Below are positions 41,487-49,221 of a DNA stretch of 55,086 nucleotides, piece by piece. Under the pieces are notes generated by a model. The model worked only from the letters and a program-made list of their open reading frames with translations, did not search any database and was not told where the DNA came from. Numbering within the stretch: position 1 is the stretch's first letter; each line of letters opens with the position of its first letter. Source of the DNA: a virus; the IMG/VR virus record IMGVR_UViG_3300017783_003926, positions 1-55,086 of that record; one strand, 5' to 3'. Made by a program: the position numbers and the translations under genes.

Positions 41487-41921
41487 ATGTTTATTACAGT
41501 TACAGGTGGCAAACCTAATCAACGCAAGTATGTAGAAAGCATGGCAGAGTTTTGTGTTAAAACTTTAATGCCTCGTATGCGTACTCTTGAAATTACTGTA
41601 AAACTAAAGAAGCCCAAAGGCGCTATGGGTTATTGCCTAGAAGGTGATAGCAATAGAGAGTTTGAAATAGAACTTGATTGTACTCAAAAATTACGTCCTT
41701 TATTAGAAACACTTGCTCACGAGATGGTTCACGTTAAACAGTTTGCTCGTAGAGAGTTGCACCCTGCAACAGACACTTGGTATGGTAAAACATATAATCC
41801 TAAGAAAATCAGTTACTGGGACCTTCCATGGGAAATAGAAGCACACGGTAGAGAGTGTGGATTGTTTATCCGTTGGGCTGAACAAAAAGGTTTTGCCAAA
41901 TATAAGTGGACACAGTTATAG
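41487..41921 (+). CDS. SprT-like zinc metalloprotease-fold protein
   Basis: 144-residue protein with the zinc-binding HExxH motif at 78-82 (LAHEMVHVKQFA) and a downstream WEIEAHGRE helix (about 115-123) supplying the third ligand. The N-terminal half is a short beta-alpha segment (GGKPNQRKYVESMAEFCVK; LEITVKLKKPKG). It resembles the SprT/SprT-like fold, whose eukaryotic relatives cleave DNA-protein crosslinks; bacterial roles are unclear. It overlaps the methyltransferase start. Confidence 0.82.
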   Translation: MFITVTGGKPNQRKYVESMAEFCVKTLMPRMRTLEITVKLKKPKGAMGYCLEGDSNREFEIELDCTQKLRPLLETLAHEMVHVKQFARRELHPATDTWYGKTYNPKKISYWDLPWEIEAHGRECGLFIRWAEQKGFAKYKWTQL

Positions 41922-43069
41922 TGGATATTGAAACTTATTACAATCATATTTGCAAAGAATGGAATGTTAATCCAACCACAGATGTGTACACAGGGTACGA
42001 ACATGTACACGACAAACTAACATCTTATTCAAAAGAGCAATGGAGTTCTGCAGACGAAGCAGGCAAACAAAAGATAGAAGATGAAATATTTGATATCTAT
42101 CGAAGTGTAAATGTTATCCCAATTACATACTTTAGTCTTGAAGGGTGTAAAAAAGAATTAAAAAAAATAAGTCTAAAACATCACAAAGTAGTAGATGATA
42201 AAATTGCTGTGGGTAATACAGCAGGGCAGAACTTTAGCAGGTTTTGGTTTCCTAATATGCAAGAAGCATACTCTAGAAATGATAAGATGGTTAGTATGCG
42301 AGCAAGGTTTTATGACGACAAAAGATTAAAAAGAGCTATCTCTTTTTGCTTTAAATACAGAGACGAGGGTAGTAATAGTGTACTACCTGCCAACATTAGA
42401 AGGGCGTTAGATCTAGTTAGCGGAGGAACTATTGCTAACTTTAAGCCTATGAATGCTAGAGCTGTATACGAATACATATGCCCTACCTTTATGGGTAACG
42501 TATTGGACTTTAGTTCAGGTTATGGCGGACGCATGTTAGGCGGGCTTACAAGCAATCTAAGATACCACTACACAGGCATTGACCCTAATACTAAAACGTA
42601 TAACGGTCTTGTAGCATTGGGCGAACTTATGACTAGTTTAGGACTAGGTAGCGGATATGAAATGCACCATTTACCAAGTGAACAGTTTACACCCGAACCT
42701 GGATACTATGATGCCGCATTTAGTAGTCCACCGTACTTTAACTTAGAAACTTATACTGACGAGCCTACACAATGTATGAACAGTTGTTCTAATTTAGATC
42801 AGTGGTTTGAACACTATGTTACGCCTACTATACAAATGTTACACACAGCTCTTGCTAAAGACGGACTGTATGCTGTAAACATAGCAGACTACAAAGATGG
42901 TAAAGAAGAATTTAAAATTGTTGATCGCTGGAAAGAACTTAGCGAAAGTATAGGATTCAAGTATGTTAAGCAACTAGATATGTTGTTGAACGTCCGACCA
43001 GGTGTAGGCAATAATAAATTAGAAAATAGTTATAAGTCTGAAGGCATTTATATTTTCAAAAAGACTTGA
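41921..43069 (+). CDS. DNA methyltransferase, SPPY-type
   Basis: About 382 residues. GTG 41921 overlaps the previous TAG stop; a longer start at GTG 41906 is possible. A SAM-binding block VLDFSSGYGGRMLGG (motif I, near base 42500) is followed by the catalytic motif FSSPPYFNLETY (near 42718-42753). This order, with an SPPY catalytic motif, is typical of N4-cytosine or some N6-adenine DNA methyltransferases. The N-terminal 150 residues form an uncharacterised domain. It may protect phage DNA or mark it for regulation; no cognate endonuclease is adjacent, though a GIY-YIG-like gene lies 1.2 kb downstream. Confidence 0.85.
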   Translation: MDIETYYNHICKEWNVNPTTDVYTGYEHVHDKLTSYSKEQWSSADEAGKQKIEDEIFDIYRSVNVIPITYFSLEGCKKELKKISLKHHKVVDDKIAVGNTAGQNFSRFWFPNMQEAYSRNDKMVSMRARFYDDKRLKRAISFCFKYRDEGSNSVLPANIRRALDLVSGGTIANFKPMNARAVYEYICPTFMGNVLDFSSGYGGRMLGGLTSNLRYHYTGIDPNTKTYNGLVALGELMTSLGLGSGYEMHHLPSEQFTPEPGYYDAAFSSPPYFNLETYTDEPTQCMNSCSNLDQWFEHYVTPTIQMLHTALAKDGLYAVNIADYKDGKEEFKIVDRWKELSESIGFKYVKQLDMLLNVRPGVGNNKLENSYKSEGIYIFKKT

Positions 43070-43094
43070 CACTTAGTAGACTAGGTGTTATATT
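43066..43094 (+). promoter_or_regulatory. Sigma70-like promoter of the ParB-like gene
   Basis: TTGACA 43066-43071 (overlapping the methyltransferase stop), 17-base spacer, TATATT 43089-43094. Predicted start near 43101, exactly at the base of the first leader hairpin. Confidence 0.8.
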
Positions 43095-43100
43095 AATAGA

Positions 43101-43163
43101 GTAGTCCAGTAATTCGTTACGCAACTACTTAAACTTAACGCCCCAGTATTTCGATACGCAGGC
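43101..43163 (+). ncRNA. Tandem UUCG-capped leader hairpins
   Basis: Two hairpins of identical design. First: outer GTAGT/ACTAC, internal loop CCA against GCA, inner GTAA/TTAC, loop TTCG (43101-43128). Second: outer GCC/GGC, the same CCA/GCA internal loop, inner GTAT/ATAC, loop TTCG (43140-43163). Loop and internal-loop bases are conserved while both stems vary with compensating changes. The second hairpin ends just before the ribosome-binding site of the next gene. Probable leader regulatory RNA. Confidence 0.7.
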
Positions 43164-43179
43164 ATATTTGGAGAAGAAC

Positions 43180-44283
43180 ATGAAAGTTAAACCTTATAAT
43201 CGTCAGACTGAAATTAATAAGTTTCTGGCAAAATATAAAACACCATTCGAAATGAAAGACGATGCTATTGACACTCGTACAATGGCAGACAATTACGAAA
43301 ACGGAATAATTCCACTACAAGATATTGCTGAAGCAATTGACGTAGTATTAGGTCCACAAAAGAAACCAAACAATCCTGATCCATTTGATCCTAAAGTAGG
43401 TATTGTAAAGTTTGGATATGTAGAGTGGACAGATTGCTACTTATGGCCTAGGTTCCAACGAGATGTAGCACCTAATCATTTATATAAAATTGAACTAGAT
43501 TTTGAACATACATCTGTGTTACTGCCTACAGCAATTTTAGTTGACGGCATGTATATGCTTTGGGACGGACATCATACAGCACAGGAAATGAAACGTCAAA
43601 ACTATACTAGTATTCCTATGTGGTATATTGATACCGCAATGATTACAGACGAAACTGTAGAAGAAGCAGGATTTACTGACAGAGTAGAATATGCTGTTTG
43701 GCTTGCTGGACAAAACATGATTCGTATTAATAGTCGTAACAAACGTAAGTTACATGCATATGACGAATTTATGATTTTGCTAGAAACTAAAGACGGTCCT
43801 ACAACAGCAATGCATAATATTTTAAAAGCAACAGGATTTGTTCCGAAGCGTAATGCAAACACACCAAATGCATTTAGTCAGATTAAAAGTGGCCAGACAA
43901 TTTTTGAAATGTCAGATGACTACGGAGTAAAAGGCAAATACTTCAAACGTGCATTAGCATTTCATAACAAGACTTGGAAAAAGGCTGCCGCAGAACTTGA
44001 AGTTTGGAGACCTATTGCATTATTGTATAAAATGGCAGAAGTAGAAAGTTTTGTTATTGATGAAGAATTTGATAAAGAACTAGGCAAACTGTTTATTCAA
44101 GAATGGGGAGATCCTGCATCAGTACAACTTGGTCTTAAGGAACAGTATGATAATGCTTTACATACTAAAGGGTTTACTAATCCAAGAGACCACGATCAAT
44201 GGCGTGTGTACGATGCTATTGTAAACTTATATAATAGTAAAGTTGGTCGTATACAACTTCCACAAGCACAGTGTAGGTGGTAA
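43180..44283 (+). CDS. ParB/Srx-like nuclease-fold domain protein
   Basis: 367-residue protein from ATG 43180 (TTG 43168 is in frame, but its GGAG site suits the ATG). The block TAILVDGMYMLWDGHHTAQE, then MKRQNYTSIPMWYID (about 110-145), matches the ParB/sulfiredoxin-like pattern (D-G-H-H/R-R...A...G...I-P). Upstream helices and a long helical C-terminal domain (KAAAELEVWRPIALLYKMAE; KELGKLFIQEWGDP) follow. Such phage proteins can bind or nick DNA; the specific role is unknown. It is expressed from its own promoter behind a structured leader. Confidence 0.8.
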   Translation: MKVKPYNRQTEINKFLAKYKTPFEMKDDAIDTRTMADNYENGIIPLQDIAEAIDVVLGPQKKPNNPDPFDPKVGIVKFGYVEWTDCYLWPRFQRDVAPNHLYKIELDFEHTSVLLPTAILVDGMYMLWDGHHTAQEMKRQNYTSIPMWYIDTAMITDETVEEAGFTDRVEYAVWLAGQNMIRINSRNKRKLHAYDEFMILLETKDGPTTAMHNILKATGFVPKRNANTPNAFSQIKSGQTIFEMSDDYGVKGKYFKRALAFHNKTWKKAAAELEVWRPIALLYKMAEVESFVIDEEFDKELGKLFIQEWGDPASVQLGLKEQYDNALHTKGFTNPRDHDQWRVYDAIVNLYNSKVGRIQLPQAQCRW

Positions 44284-44284
44284 A

Positions 44285-44695
44285 ATGAAATTTCTATATT
44301 TAATGAAAGATCCGCTTGGTGCCAAGGCTTGTAAAATTGGTATTACAAGTGTAACAAAGGCAAAGGTAAGACTAGGTGTTTACCAAAACAGTTATAGTTC
44401 TGAAAGCCATATGGCAACTTTTGATTACTTGTGGTATGGTAAGAACAGTCCGATTGCTCGTTTAGAAGGTGTCCTAAAAGATACCTTCGGCTATGCTATT
44501 ACAATGGAAGGTAGAGGTTTTTCAGAATGGATATCTGAGCCGCCAGTAGTTATCTTAGAAAAGATAAAAGAAACTATTGAAGACTATCATTTTCATGTAT
44601 ATGAAGCAGGCAAAAATCATAACATTTATACACTAGATGATGTAATAAATCAGTTGACAGTTACTGGAAAAGGTGCTATAATTAAACATAATTAG
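44285..44695 (+). CDS. GIY-YIG-like (T5orf172/MUG113-type) protein
   Basis: 136-residue protein from ATG 44285. The N-terminus FLYLMKDPLGAKACKIGITS, VTKAKVRLGVYQNSY has the strand-turn-strand plus K-I-G-x-(T/S) and R-x-x-x-(Y/L)-Q layout of the MUG113/T5orf172 branch of GIY-YIG nucleases. The later ARLEGVLKDTFGYAI...GFSEWI supplies the conserved helix and Glu. It may be a small endonuclease; partial motif conservation leaves activity uncertain. The promoter for the next gene sits in its 3' end. Confidence 0.75.
   Translation: MKFLYLMKDPLGAKACKIGITSVTKAKVRLGVYQNSYSSESHMATFDYLWYGKNSPIARLEGVLKDTFGYAITMEGRGFSEWISEPPVVILEKIKETIEDYHFHVYEAGKNHNIYTLDDVINQLTVTGKGAIIKHN
44654..44682 (+). promoter_or_regulatory. 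Consensus sigma70 promoter inside the GIY-YIG-like gene
   Basis: TTGACA 44654-44659, 17-base spacer, TATAAT 44677-44682, driving the gene at 44717. Confidence 0.8.
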
Positions 44696-44716
44696 GCAAA
44701 CAGATAGAGGCACACA

Positions 44717-45457
44717 ATGTACGTAACAGCAAAACCAAGTTACTCTCGTAAGACTTTTACTCATAAGGATCGTGTCCCATTGCGAACAGTACCTACACAA
44801 GAAGCACTTGCCTATGCGTGTGCCGCACAGCGTATTAATGGTTCTTATGTTAAGGACACTAGACGCTTTTCAGAACAAGAAAACAAAACACAATTTAGTA
44901 ACAAAGATATTGTAAAGTTTGCATATGCTAGTACTGACAATCACGCACCTGAAGATTACATAAAGCCTACACCTACTGAACAAGACTACGAAATGGTAGC
45001 AGAGATTCAAAAATGGATGCGCCGATATGTAATGCTAGGCTTAGGTGATCTTAATGAGTTCAAACGTGATATGGTTAATTGTGTATCACAAGATACTGTA
45101 GCATTTAATAATTTAGGTCGTATTGCATTTATACCTGAATTTGTAAATCGTGATAGACATGAAACAGGATTAACTAAAGATATCCGTGTTGAGTATCGTG
45201 ACTCACAATACTTAGGTAATGAAAAAGATGTAGTTGAAGGTGTAATTAAAATCCTTGACAAGCGTTTTAGTAGTCAATGGGAGAGCTATAACTACACAGC
45301 AGTTATGGACGGCAACCTTGTTAGTTTTATGAACAAGTTTGAACATGAAATAGGTACGATGAAACGTATCAAAGCAAAAGTTAAGGCACAAACAAAAAAT
45401 AAATTGTTTAGTGCAAACGAAACTAGACTTAATTACGTTAAACTCTATAAGGTGTAA
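44717..45457 (+). CDS. Conserved phage protein
   Basis: 246-residue soluble protein of unknown function. Notable segments are TPTEQDYEMVAEIQKWMRRYV, a central NLGRIAFIPEFVNRDRHE, and a basic C-terminal region (MKRIKAKVKAQTKNKLFSAN). No catalytic motif is recognised. It has its own consensus promoter and is followed one base later by the TilS-like gene, so the two are co-expressed. Confidence 0.78.
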   Translation: MYVTAKPSYSRKTFTHKDRVPLRTVPTQEALAYACAAQRINGSYVKDTRRFSEQENKTQFSNKDIVKFAYASTDNHAPEDYIKPTPTEQDYEMVAEIQKWMRRYVMLGLGDLNEFKRDMVNCVSQDTVAFNNLGRIAFIPEFVNRDRHETGLTKDIRVEYRDSQYLGNEKDVVEGVIKILDKRFSSQWESYNYTAVMDGNLVSFMNKFEHEIGTMKRIKAKVKAQTKNKLFSANETRLNYVKLYKV

Positions 45458-45458
45458 C

Positions 45459-46073
45459 ATGATTCGGTTACAAGGTAAGTTGCCTTACTACTTGCATGTA
45501 GCATGTTCCGGCGGCGTCGACAGTATGGCTATTGTTGACTTTTTGTCAAACAATCATCATGCTAATATTTTGTTTTTTGATCACCAAACTGAAACTAGTA
45601 AAGACGCATATAGGTTTATTGCTCATTATGTAGGTGAAAAGAAAATGGGTATTATATATGGTAAGCCTCGCTATTCAAAAGAGAAGAGTCAAAGTTGGGA
45701 AGAGTATTGGCGCACCGAAAGATATCATTTCTTTCATAGTGTAGATGCACCTGTTGTAACAGCACATCATTTAGATGATTGTGTAGAAACTTGGTTATGG
45801 AGTAGTATGCATGGTAAAGGAAAAATTATTCCGTATAGTAATCGTAATGTTGTTCGTCCTTTTCGCCTTACCCGCAAACGGGATTTAGAACTTTGGTGCA
45901 ATCTTAAAAATGTACCTTATATTGAAGATGAAACTAACAAAGATACTCGTTACATACGTAATTATGTTAGACATGAAATGATGCCACATGCACTTCGTGT
46001 AAATCCAGGCATTCACAAAACAATTTTTAAGAAGGTAAAACAAGATGAACATTCAACACCAATCACTGTTTGA
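45459..46073 (+). CDS. tilS: TilS-like tRNA(Ile)-lysidine synthetase, minimal form
   Basis: 204-residue N-type PP-loop ATPase, ATG 45459. The ATP pyrophosphatase loop SGGVDS is at 17-22 and the substrate block TAHHLDDCVETWLW at about 105-118. The TilS signature RPFRLTRKRDLELWCNLKNV...IEDETNKDTRYIRNYVRHEM follows at about 138-185. It lacks the C-terminal tRNA-binding domains of E. coli TilS (432), as do some short bacterial TilS. It converts C34 of tRNA-Ile(CAT) to lysidine so that AUA is read, useful for an AT-rich genome. No tRNA-Ile(CAT) gene lies in this window. Confidence 0.9.
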   Translation: MIRLQGKLPYYLHVACSGGVDSMAIVDFLSNNHHANILFFDHQTETSKDAYRFIAHYVGEKKMGIIYGKPRYSKEKSQSWEEYWRTERYHFFHSVDAPVVTAHHLDDCVETWLWSSMHGKGKIIPYSNRNVVRPFRLTRKRDLELWCNLKNVPYIEDETNKDTRYIRNYVRHEMMPHALRVNPGIHKTIFKKVKQDEHSTPITV

Positions 46074-46485
46074 CATAGCACAGTTAGAAGAACACTATTC
46101 AAATAAAGACGGTGTACCAGTAAAGTATGTTTGTACTTCAGACTTGCGTGTAAGTGATATTCCTATGGATATTTTTTATAGAGAAACGCCACATCCTGAG
46201 TTTGGCAATTATTACTTTGGTGTGTACAAACATCCAGTAACTAAAGATATTTTCATTACAAACGCAGATGAGATAGAGTCACTTGAGTTTGGCATGATCG
46301 AACACGAAGGTAAGTACTATTACAGTCAGTCACATCACGATTACAAATCTATAGGTGGCAAAATGATTGATGGTGGAAGAGCGTATATTAAGAGTAGCGG
46401 CGGTGCTGTTACAATGCATATAAAAAATGGAAAGTTTTATATCAACAACATACAAGACTTGATAAGGAGCAAGGATCATGGCTGA
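46045..46485 (+). CDS. Conserved phage protein
   Basis: 146-residue protein overlapping the tilS end by 29 bases. Aromatic-rich and beta-patterned (FGNYYFGVYKHPVTKDIFIT; GMIEHEGKYYYSQSHHDYKS), ending in GAVTMHIKNGKFYINNIQDL. No signal or catalytic motif. It overlaps the next gene by 8 bases. Function unknown. Confidence 0.73.
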   Translation: MNIQHQSLFDIAQLEEHYSNKDGVPVKYVCTSDLRVSDIPMDIFYRETPHPEFGNYYFGVYKHPVTKDIFITNADEIESLEFGMIEHEGKYYYSQSHHDYKSIGGKMIDGGRAYIKSSGGAVTMHIKNGKFYINNIQDLIRSKDHG

Positions 46486-46681
46486 ACAAAAAATTACATT
46501 TGAAGAATCTCTTGAAGATGATGATTGGGGTTTGATTGTCAGTAATACTGGCGAACTTAAAGGATTATTCATTCCTGATGGCAAAGACGAAGATGACGTA
46601 CCAGAGGCCATTGTAAAACTATGTGCTACATACTTTGGAGTGTCTGAAGAAGAATTTTATGAAGGACCGACGATACACTAA
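46478..46681 (+). CDS. Small acidic protein
   Basis: 67-residue acidic protein (FEESLEDDDWGLIVSNTGEL, LFIPDGKDEDDVPEAIVKLC), probably a strand pair followed by a helix. Its last base is the first base of the next start codon. No family recognised. Confidence 0.7.
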   Translation: MAEQKITFEESLEDDDWGLIVSNTGELKGLFIPDGKDEDDVPEAIVKLCATYFGVSEEEFYEGPTIH

Positions 46682-46920
46682 TGACTCCGCAAGAAATTTT
46701 TGAATATAAGCAACGTTGGATGCCAGGCTACCCTGTAAGGCTACATAGTGACCTACGATCAAGAGGAAAGGACTGGTGTAAAAAATTAGATAAATGGGAA
46801 TGGAATTTTAAGCAATATACTAATAACTATGAAGATACTTATTATTTCGAAAACATATATGCATCTCAAAATTTTGAGATGGAACATTCAAGGTGGGTGA
46901 TACGTGACGATGCCGATTGA
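46681..46920 (+). CDS. Small hypothetical protein
   Basis: 79-residue protein rich in Trp and Tyr (KQRWMPGYPVRLHSDLRSRG, DKWEWNFKQYTNNYEDTYYF). Starts within the previous stop (TAATG) and overlaps the next gene. No motif recognised. Confidence 0.68.
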   Translation: MTPQEIFEYKQRWMPGYPVRLHSDLRSRGKDWCKKLDKWEWNFKQYTNNYEDTYYFENIYASQNFEMEHSRWVIRDDAD

Positions 46921-47107
46921 AAGAACATGGGCAATTAAGAATACTAAGCAATTCTTGCTCGACTTAATGGACCCTAAGAAAACACCACGAGTCCCAAAGG
47001 CAATAAGACTAGAAGCATATCGTTGCCTAAGACATTATCCAGGTGATTATTATATGGAACAAGCACAACAACTTGCTCCAGAAGTATTTGGGGAGCATAG
47101 TGGCTAA
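46910..47107 (+). CDS. Small protein, BPSL0761-like
   Basis: 65-residue protein from ATG 46910 (GTG 46904 also possible). The sequence pattern ERTWAIKNTKQFLLDLMDPK, KTPRVPKAIRLEAYRCLRHY, PGDYYMEQA...APEVFG closely follows a small proteobacterial family (BPSL0761-type) of unknown function, with its DPKKTPRVPK and LRHYP cores. Finding a cellular family in this run of phage-specific genes is a hint of host origin. Confidence 0.75.
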   Translation: MPIERTWAIKNTKQFLLDLMDPKKTPRVPKAIRLEAYRCLRHYPGDYYMEQAQQLAPEVFGEHSG

Positions 47108-47276
47108 GAAAGCACCTAAGATAGGAGACAAAGTCGAACACACTTGCACGTTGAACGGAACGTTTCAAGGTGTTGTAATAGAAGTGTTGTCAACACAATT
47201 TATATACAAGACCGCAGATGGTCATGATAGATTTTGTTTGTTTAGAGAGATATGGAAAAAACTAGATGAAAGTTAG
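47100..47276 (+). CDS. Small beta-rich protein
   Basis: 58-residue protein, GTG start at 47100 behind GGGGAG (47090-47095). Pattern KIGDKVEHTCTLNGTFQGVV, IEVLSTQFIYKTADGHDRFC suggests a small SH3/KOW-like barrel. Overlaps both neighbours by about 10 bases. Function unknown. Confidence 0.65.
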   Translation: MAKKAPKIGDKVEHTCTLNGTFQGVVIEVLSTQFIYKTADGHDRFCLFREIWKKLDES

Positions 47277-47688
47277 GATAGGACCTTACAGAAAGAATAG
47301 AGCGTTCAATATAGAAATTGAACCTTTTGATACATGGAGCATGGACCATACACTTGCTCCTATTATTTTACCTATGTTAATTCAACTACAAGAAACTAAA
47401 CACGGTTCACCATTTGTAGATAACGATGATGTGCCAGAAGAACTTCGTATGCCTGATGGCTGGTACGAATCCGAGTACAACAAGAACGGTGAAACAGATG
47501 AAAAGTTTCACGAGCGTTGGGACTGGGTATTAAAAGAAATGATATATGCTTTCGATTGTAAAGCAAACAAGGATGAAATATATATGCGTTTTGATGTAAA
47601 AGATCGAGACGCAATGGACAAAGAACAAGAAAGAATATCTAACGGATTTAGATTATTCGGAAAGTATTATGAAAACCTCTGGGATTGA
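47266..47688 (+). CDS. Conserved T4-like phage protein
   Basis: 140-residue protein. The N-terminal block KVRIGPYRKNRAFNIEIEPF, DTWSMDHTLAPIILPMLIQL, and the later HERWDWVLKEMIYAFDCKAN are patterns I recognise from many T4-like and marine phages, where the protein is highly conserved but uncharacterised. The strict conservation suggests binding to a host or replication factor; this is inference. Overlaps the next gene by 20 bases. Confidence 0.83.
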   Translation: MKVRIGPYRKNRAFNIEIEPFDTWSMDHTLAPIILPMLIQLQETKHGSPFVDNDDVPEELRMPDGWYESEYNKNGETDEKFHERWDWVLKEMIYAFDCKANKDEIYMRFDVKDRDAMDKEQERISNGFRLFGKYYENLWD

Positions 47689-48079
47689 TTTGGAAAATTT
47701 AGACAATACTACAACGCAAGACGAATACAATAAAGTCTCTTCTGAAAGTAGAGCTCGTAATCTTGCGATGGAATTATCTAAAGAGAAAAAACGTTTAAAG
47801 CGAGAGCTTGCAGAATTACAACAGGAAAACGAGGAACTTACTCCTACTACTCCAACTGGCACACCTGACTGGTATGTTAAATGGTTTAGCATGGTAGCGG
47901 CTGTTATAGGTGTGTTTTCTATTAGTGCAGGCTTTACAATGTTTGGACAAGTAGCATATGTACTCAGTAGTGGTGGTTGGGTATATGTAGGTATGGCCTG
48001 GGGTGATAGAGCAATCATGATAGGTAGTGCTATAAGCGGAACAGCAGTAATGATGAATATAGTAACGAGTTTAACATGA
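47669..48079 (+). CDS. Membrane protein with N-terminal coiled coil
   Basis: 136-residue protein: acidic N-terminus, coiled coil (SRARNLAMELSKEKKRLKRE, LAELQQENEEL, about 28-57), a TPTTPTGTPDW linker, then two membrane helices (FSMVAAVIGVFSISAGFTMF; IMIGSAISGTAVMMNIV). Paired with the next membrane protein through a 4-base overlap. Function unknown. Confidence 0.72.
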   Translation: MKTSGIDLENLDNTTTQDEYNKVSSESRARNLAMELSKEKKRLKRELAELQQENEELTPTTPTGTPDWYVKWFSMVAAVIGVFSISAGFTMFGQVAYVLSSGGWVYVGMAWGDRAIMIGSAISGTAVMMNIVTSLT

Positions 48080-48510
48080 AAAAGTATTACATACTAGCAG
48101 GCATAGTTTACACCAGCATTGTAATATTCCTTACAACCACAATACACTATAGATTTGTACAGGAAGAAATCAAAGCACACTACCAAGAGGAATACTGTGA
48201 AGTTGTGAATACTTACACAGGCGAAGTGGGCGGAGAAGAATGGGAAGAACTGTTCCTCGTAATGGAAGAAATTGCAGAAGAACGAGACGAACTACAAGAG
48301 CAGATAGACGAGGGATTAGACGAGTTACTAAAAGAAGATGGCGGCAGTGATGCTGATGCATATATTAGTTTATTCTATAACTTGTCAGATCCTATTAATT
48401 GGTTATTTACATTTTTAATTGCTACATTTATAGCAAGTTTCTATCTAGTATTTTATAGTTGTAAACTTGCAATCGAAAGACACTTTAAAGGAAACAATAA
48501 AGATGACTGA
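48076..48510 (+). CDS. Two-helix membrane protein with acidic loop
   Basis: 144-residue protein: N-terminal membrane helix (YYILAGIVYTSIVIFLTTTI), a long highly acidic coiled-coil region (EEWEELFLVMEEIAEERDEL, about 55-90), and a C-terminal helix (WLFTFLIATFIASFYLVFYS). Start overlaps the previous stop (ATGA). Both ends are membrane-embedded with an acidic segment between. Function unknown. Confidence 0.72.
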   Translation: MKKYYILAGIVYTSIVIFLTTTIHYRFVQEEIKAHYQEEYCEVVNTYTGEVGGEEWEELFLVMEEIAEERDELQEQIDEGLDELLKEDGGSDADAYISLFYNLSDPINWLFTFLIATFIASFYLVFYSCKLAIERHFKGNNKDD

Positions 48511-48748
48511 TATGTTTGAAGCAACAAATCCAGACGTTAAAATTATTGCAGAGTTAGCAAAAGAAACCGAAATTGCCGATCCGATAGATTGGGGCAACTT
48601 AAATATTAGTGAAGAACAAGCATACATTATGATGGCTAGTCATGCCGCTGAAATGGAAGTTGAGCCGTTGGTAATGAAATCATTAATAACAAAATTGTTG
48701 GTTGAAAACTTTGTTCTTAATGTTAAACTAATGCAAAGTAAAGGTTGA
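48503..48748 (+). CDS. Small helical protein
   Basis: 81-residue protein from ATG 48503 with AAAGGA upstream, overlapping the previous gene by 8 bases. Acidic helical start (MTDMFEATNPDVKIIAELAK) and a hydrophobic helical C-terminus (MKSLITKLLVENFVLNVKLM). No motif recognised. Confidence 0.68.
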   Translation: MTDMFEATNPDVKIIAELAKETEIADPIDWGNLNISEEQAYIMMASHAAEMEVEPLVMKSLITKLLVENFVLNVKLMQSKG

Positions 48749-48773
48749 CACGTAATACGTTTTACTATATAAT
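48745..48773 (+). promoter_or_regulatory. Consensus sigma70 promoter of the clpP operon
   Basis: TTGACA 48745-48750, 17-base spacer, TATAAT 48768-48773. It starts at the stop codon of the preceding gene and would drive 48795 through clpP. Confidence 0.87.
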
Positions 48774-48794
48774 AGTTTTAAATTAGGAGGATAT

Positions 48795-49028
48795 ATGTCT
48801 ACTGTCTACGAAGATAGAGTTGAAATTTTATGCACAGACAACGGAAAAACCGTTGAAGCTGAAATAGATAACTTTAGAGAAAAACAATCGTTAAATGCAT
48901 TTATTGCAGGTAACAAAATTCACATGGTATACAACGGTAAGGTGTATGTCGGAAATCAAATAGGATTAGAGTTTCAAACTACTGGTCCAAAGCAAATTGC
49001 AAAACTAAGAGGTAGATATGAAAGATAA
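48795..49028 (+). CDS. Small conserved protein
   Basis: 77-residue protein with TAGGAGG upstream. Beta-rich (YEDRVEILCTDNGKTVEAEI; NKIHMVYNGKVYVGNQIGLE), no motif recognised. First gene of the clpP transcript. Function unknown. Confidence 0.72.
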   Translation: MSTVYEDRVEILCTDNGKTVEAEIDNFREKQSLNAFIAGNKIHMVYNGKVYVGNQIGLEFQTTGPKQIAKLRGRYER

Positions 49029-49221
49029 TATTGAAGTCATGGAAGGACCATATGCAAAGGCTTTGACAGAAGATGTCGAAGGTGTTCTTTATCGAGAAAT
49101 TAAAACTGTACGTGTAAAAGATGGCATGCTAACTGAGTATGTTACAAAACGTAGTTATCATGAAAGTGGCGATTATAATGATACGTCATCAATTTCACCA
49201 ATTATAAAGGTAGGATCATAA
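49019..49221 (+). CDS. Small hypothetical protein
   Basis: About 67 residues, start ATG overlapping the previous gene end. Pattern [40 protein letters not shown] suggests a small beta-hairpin domain. Its last base begins the clpP start codon (TAATG). Function unknown. Confidence 0.68.
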
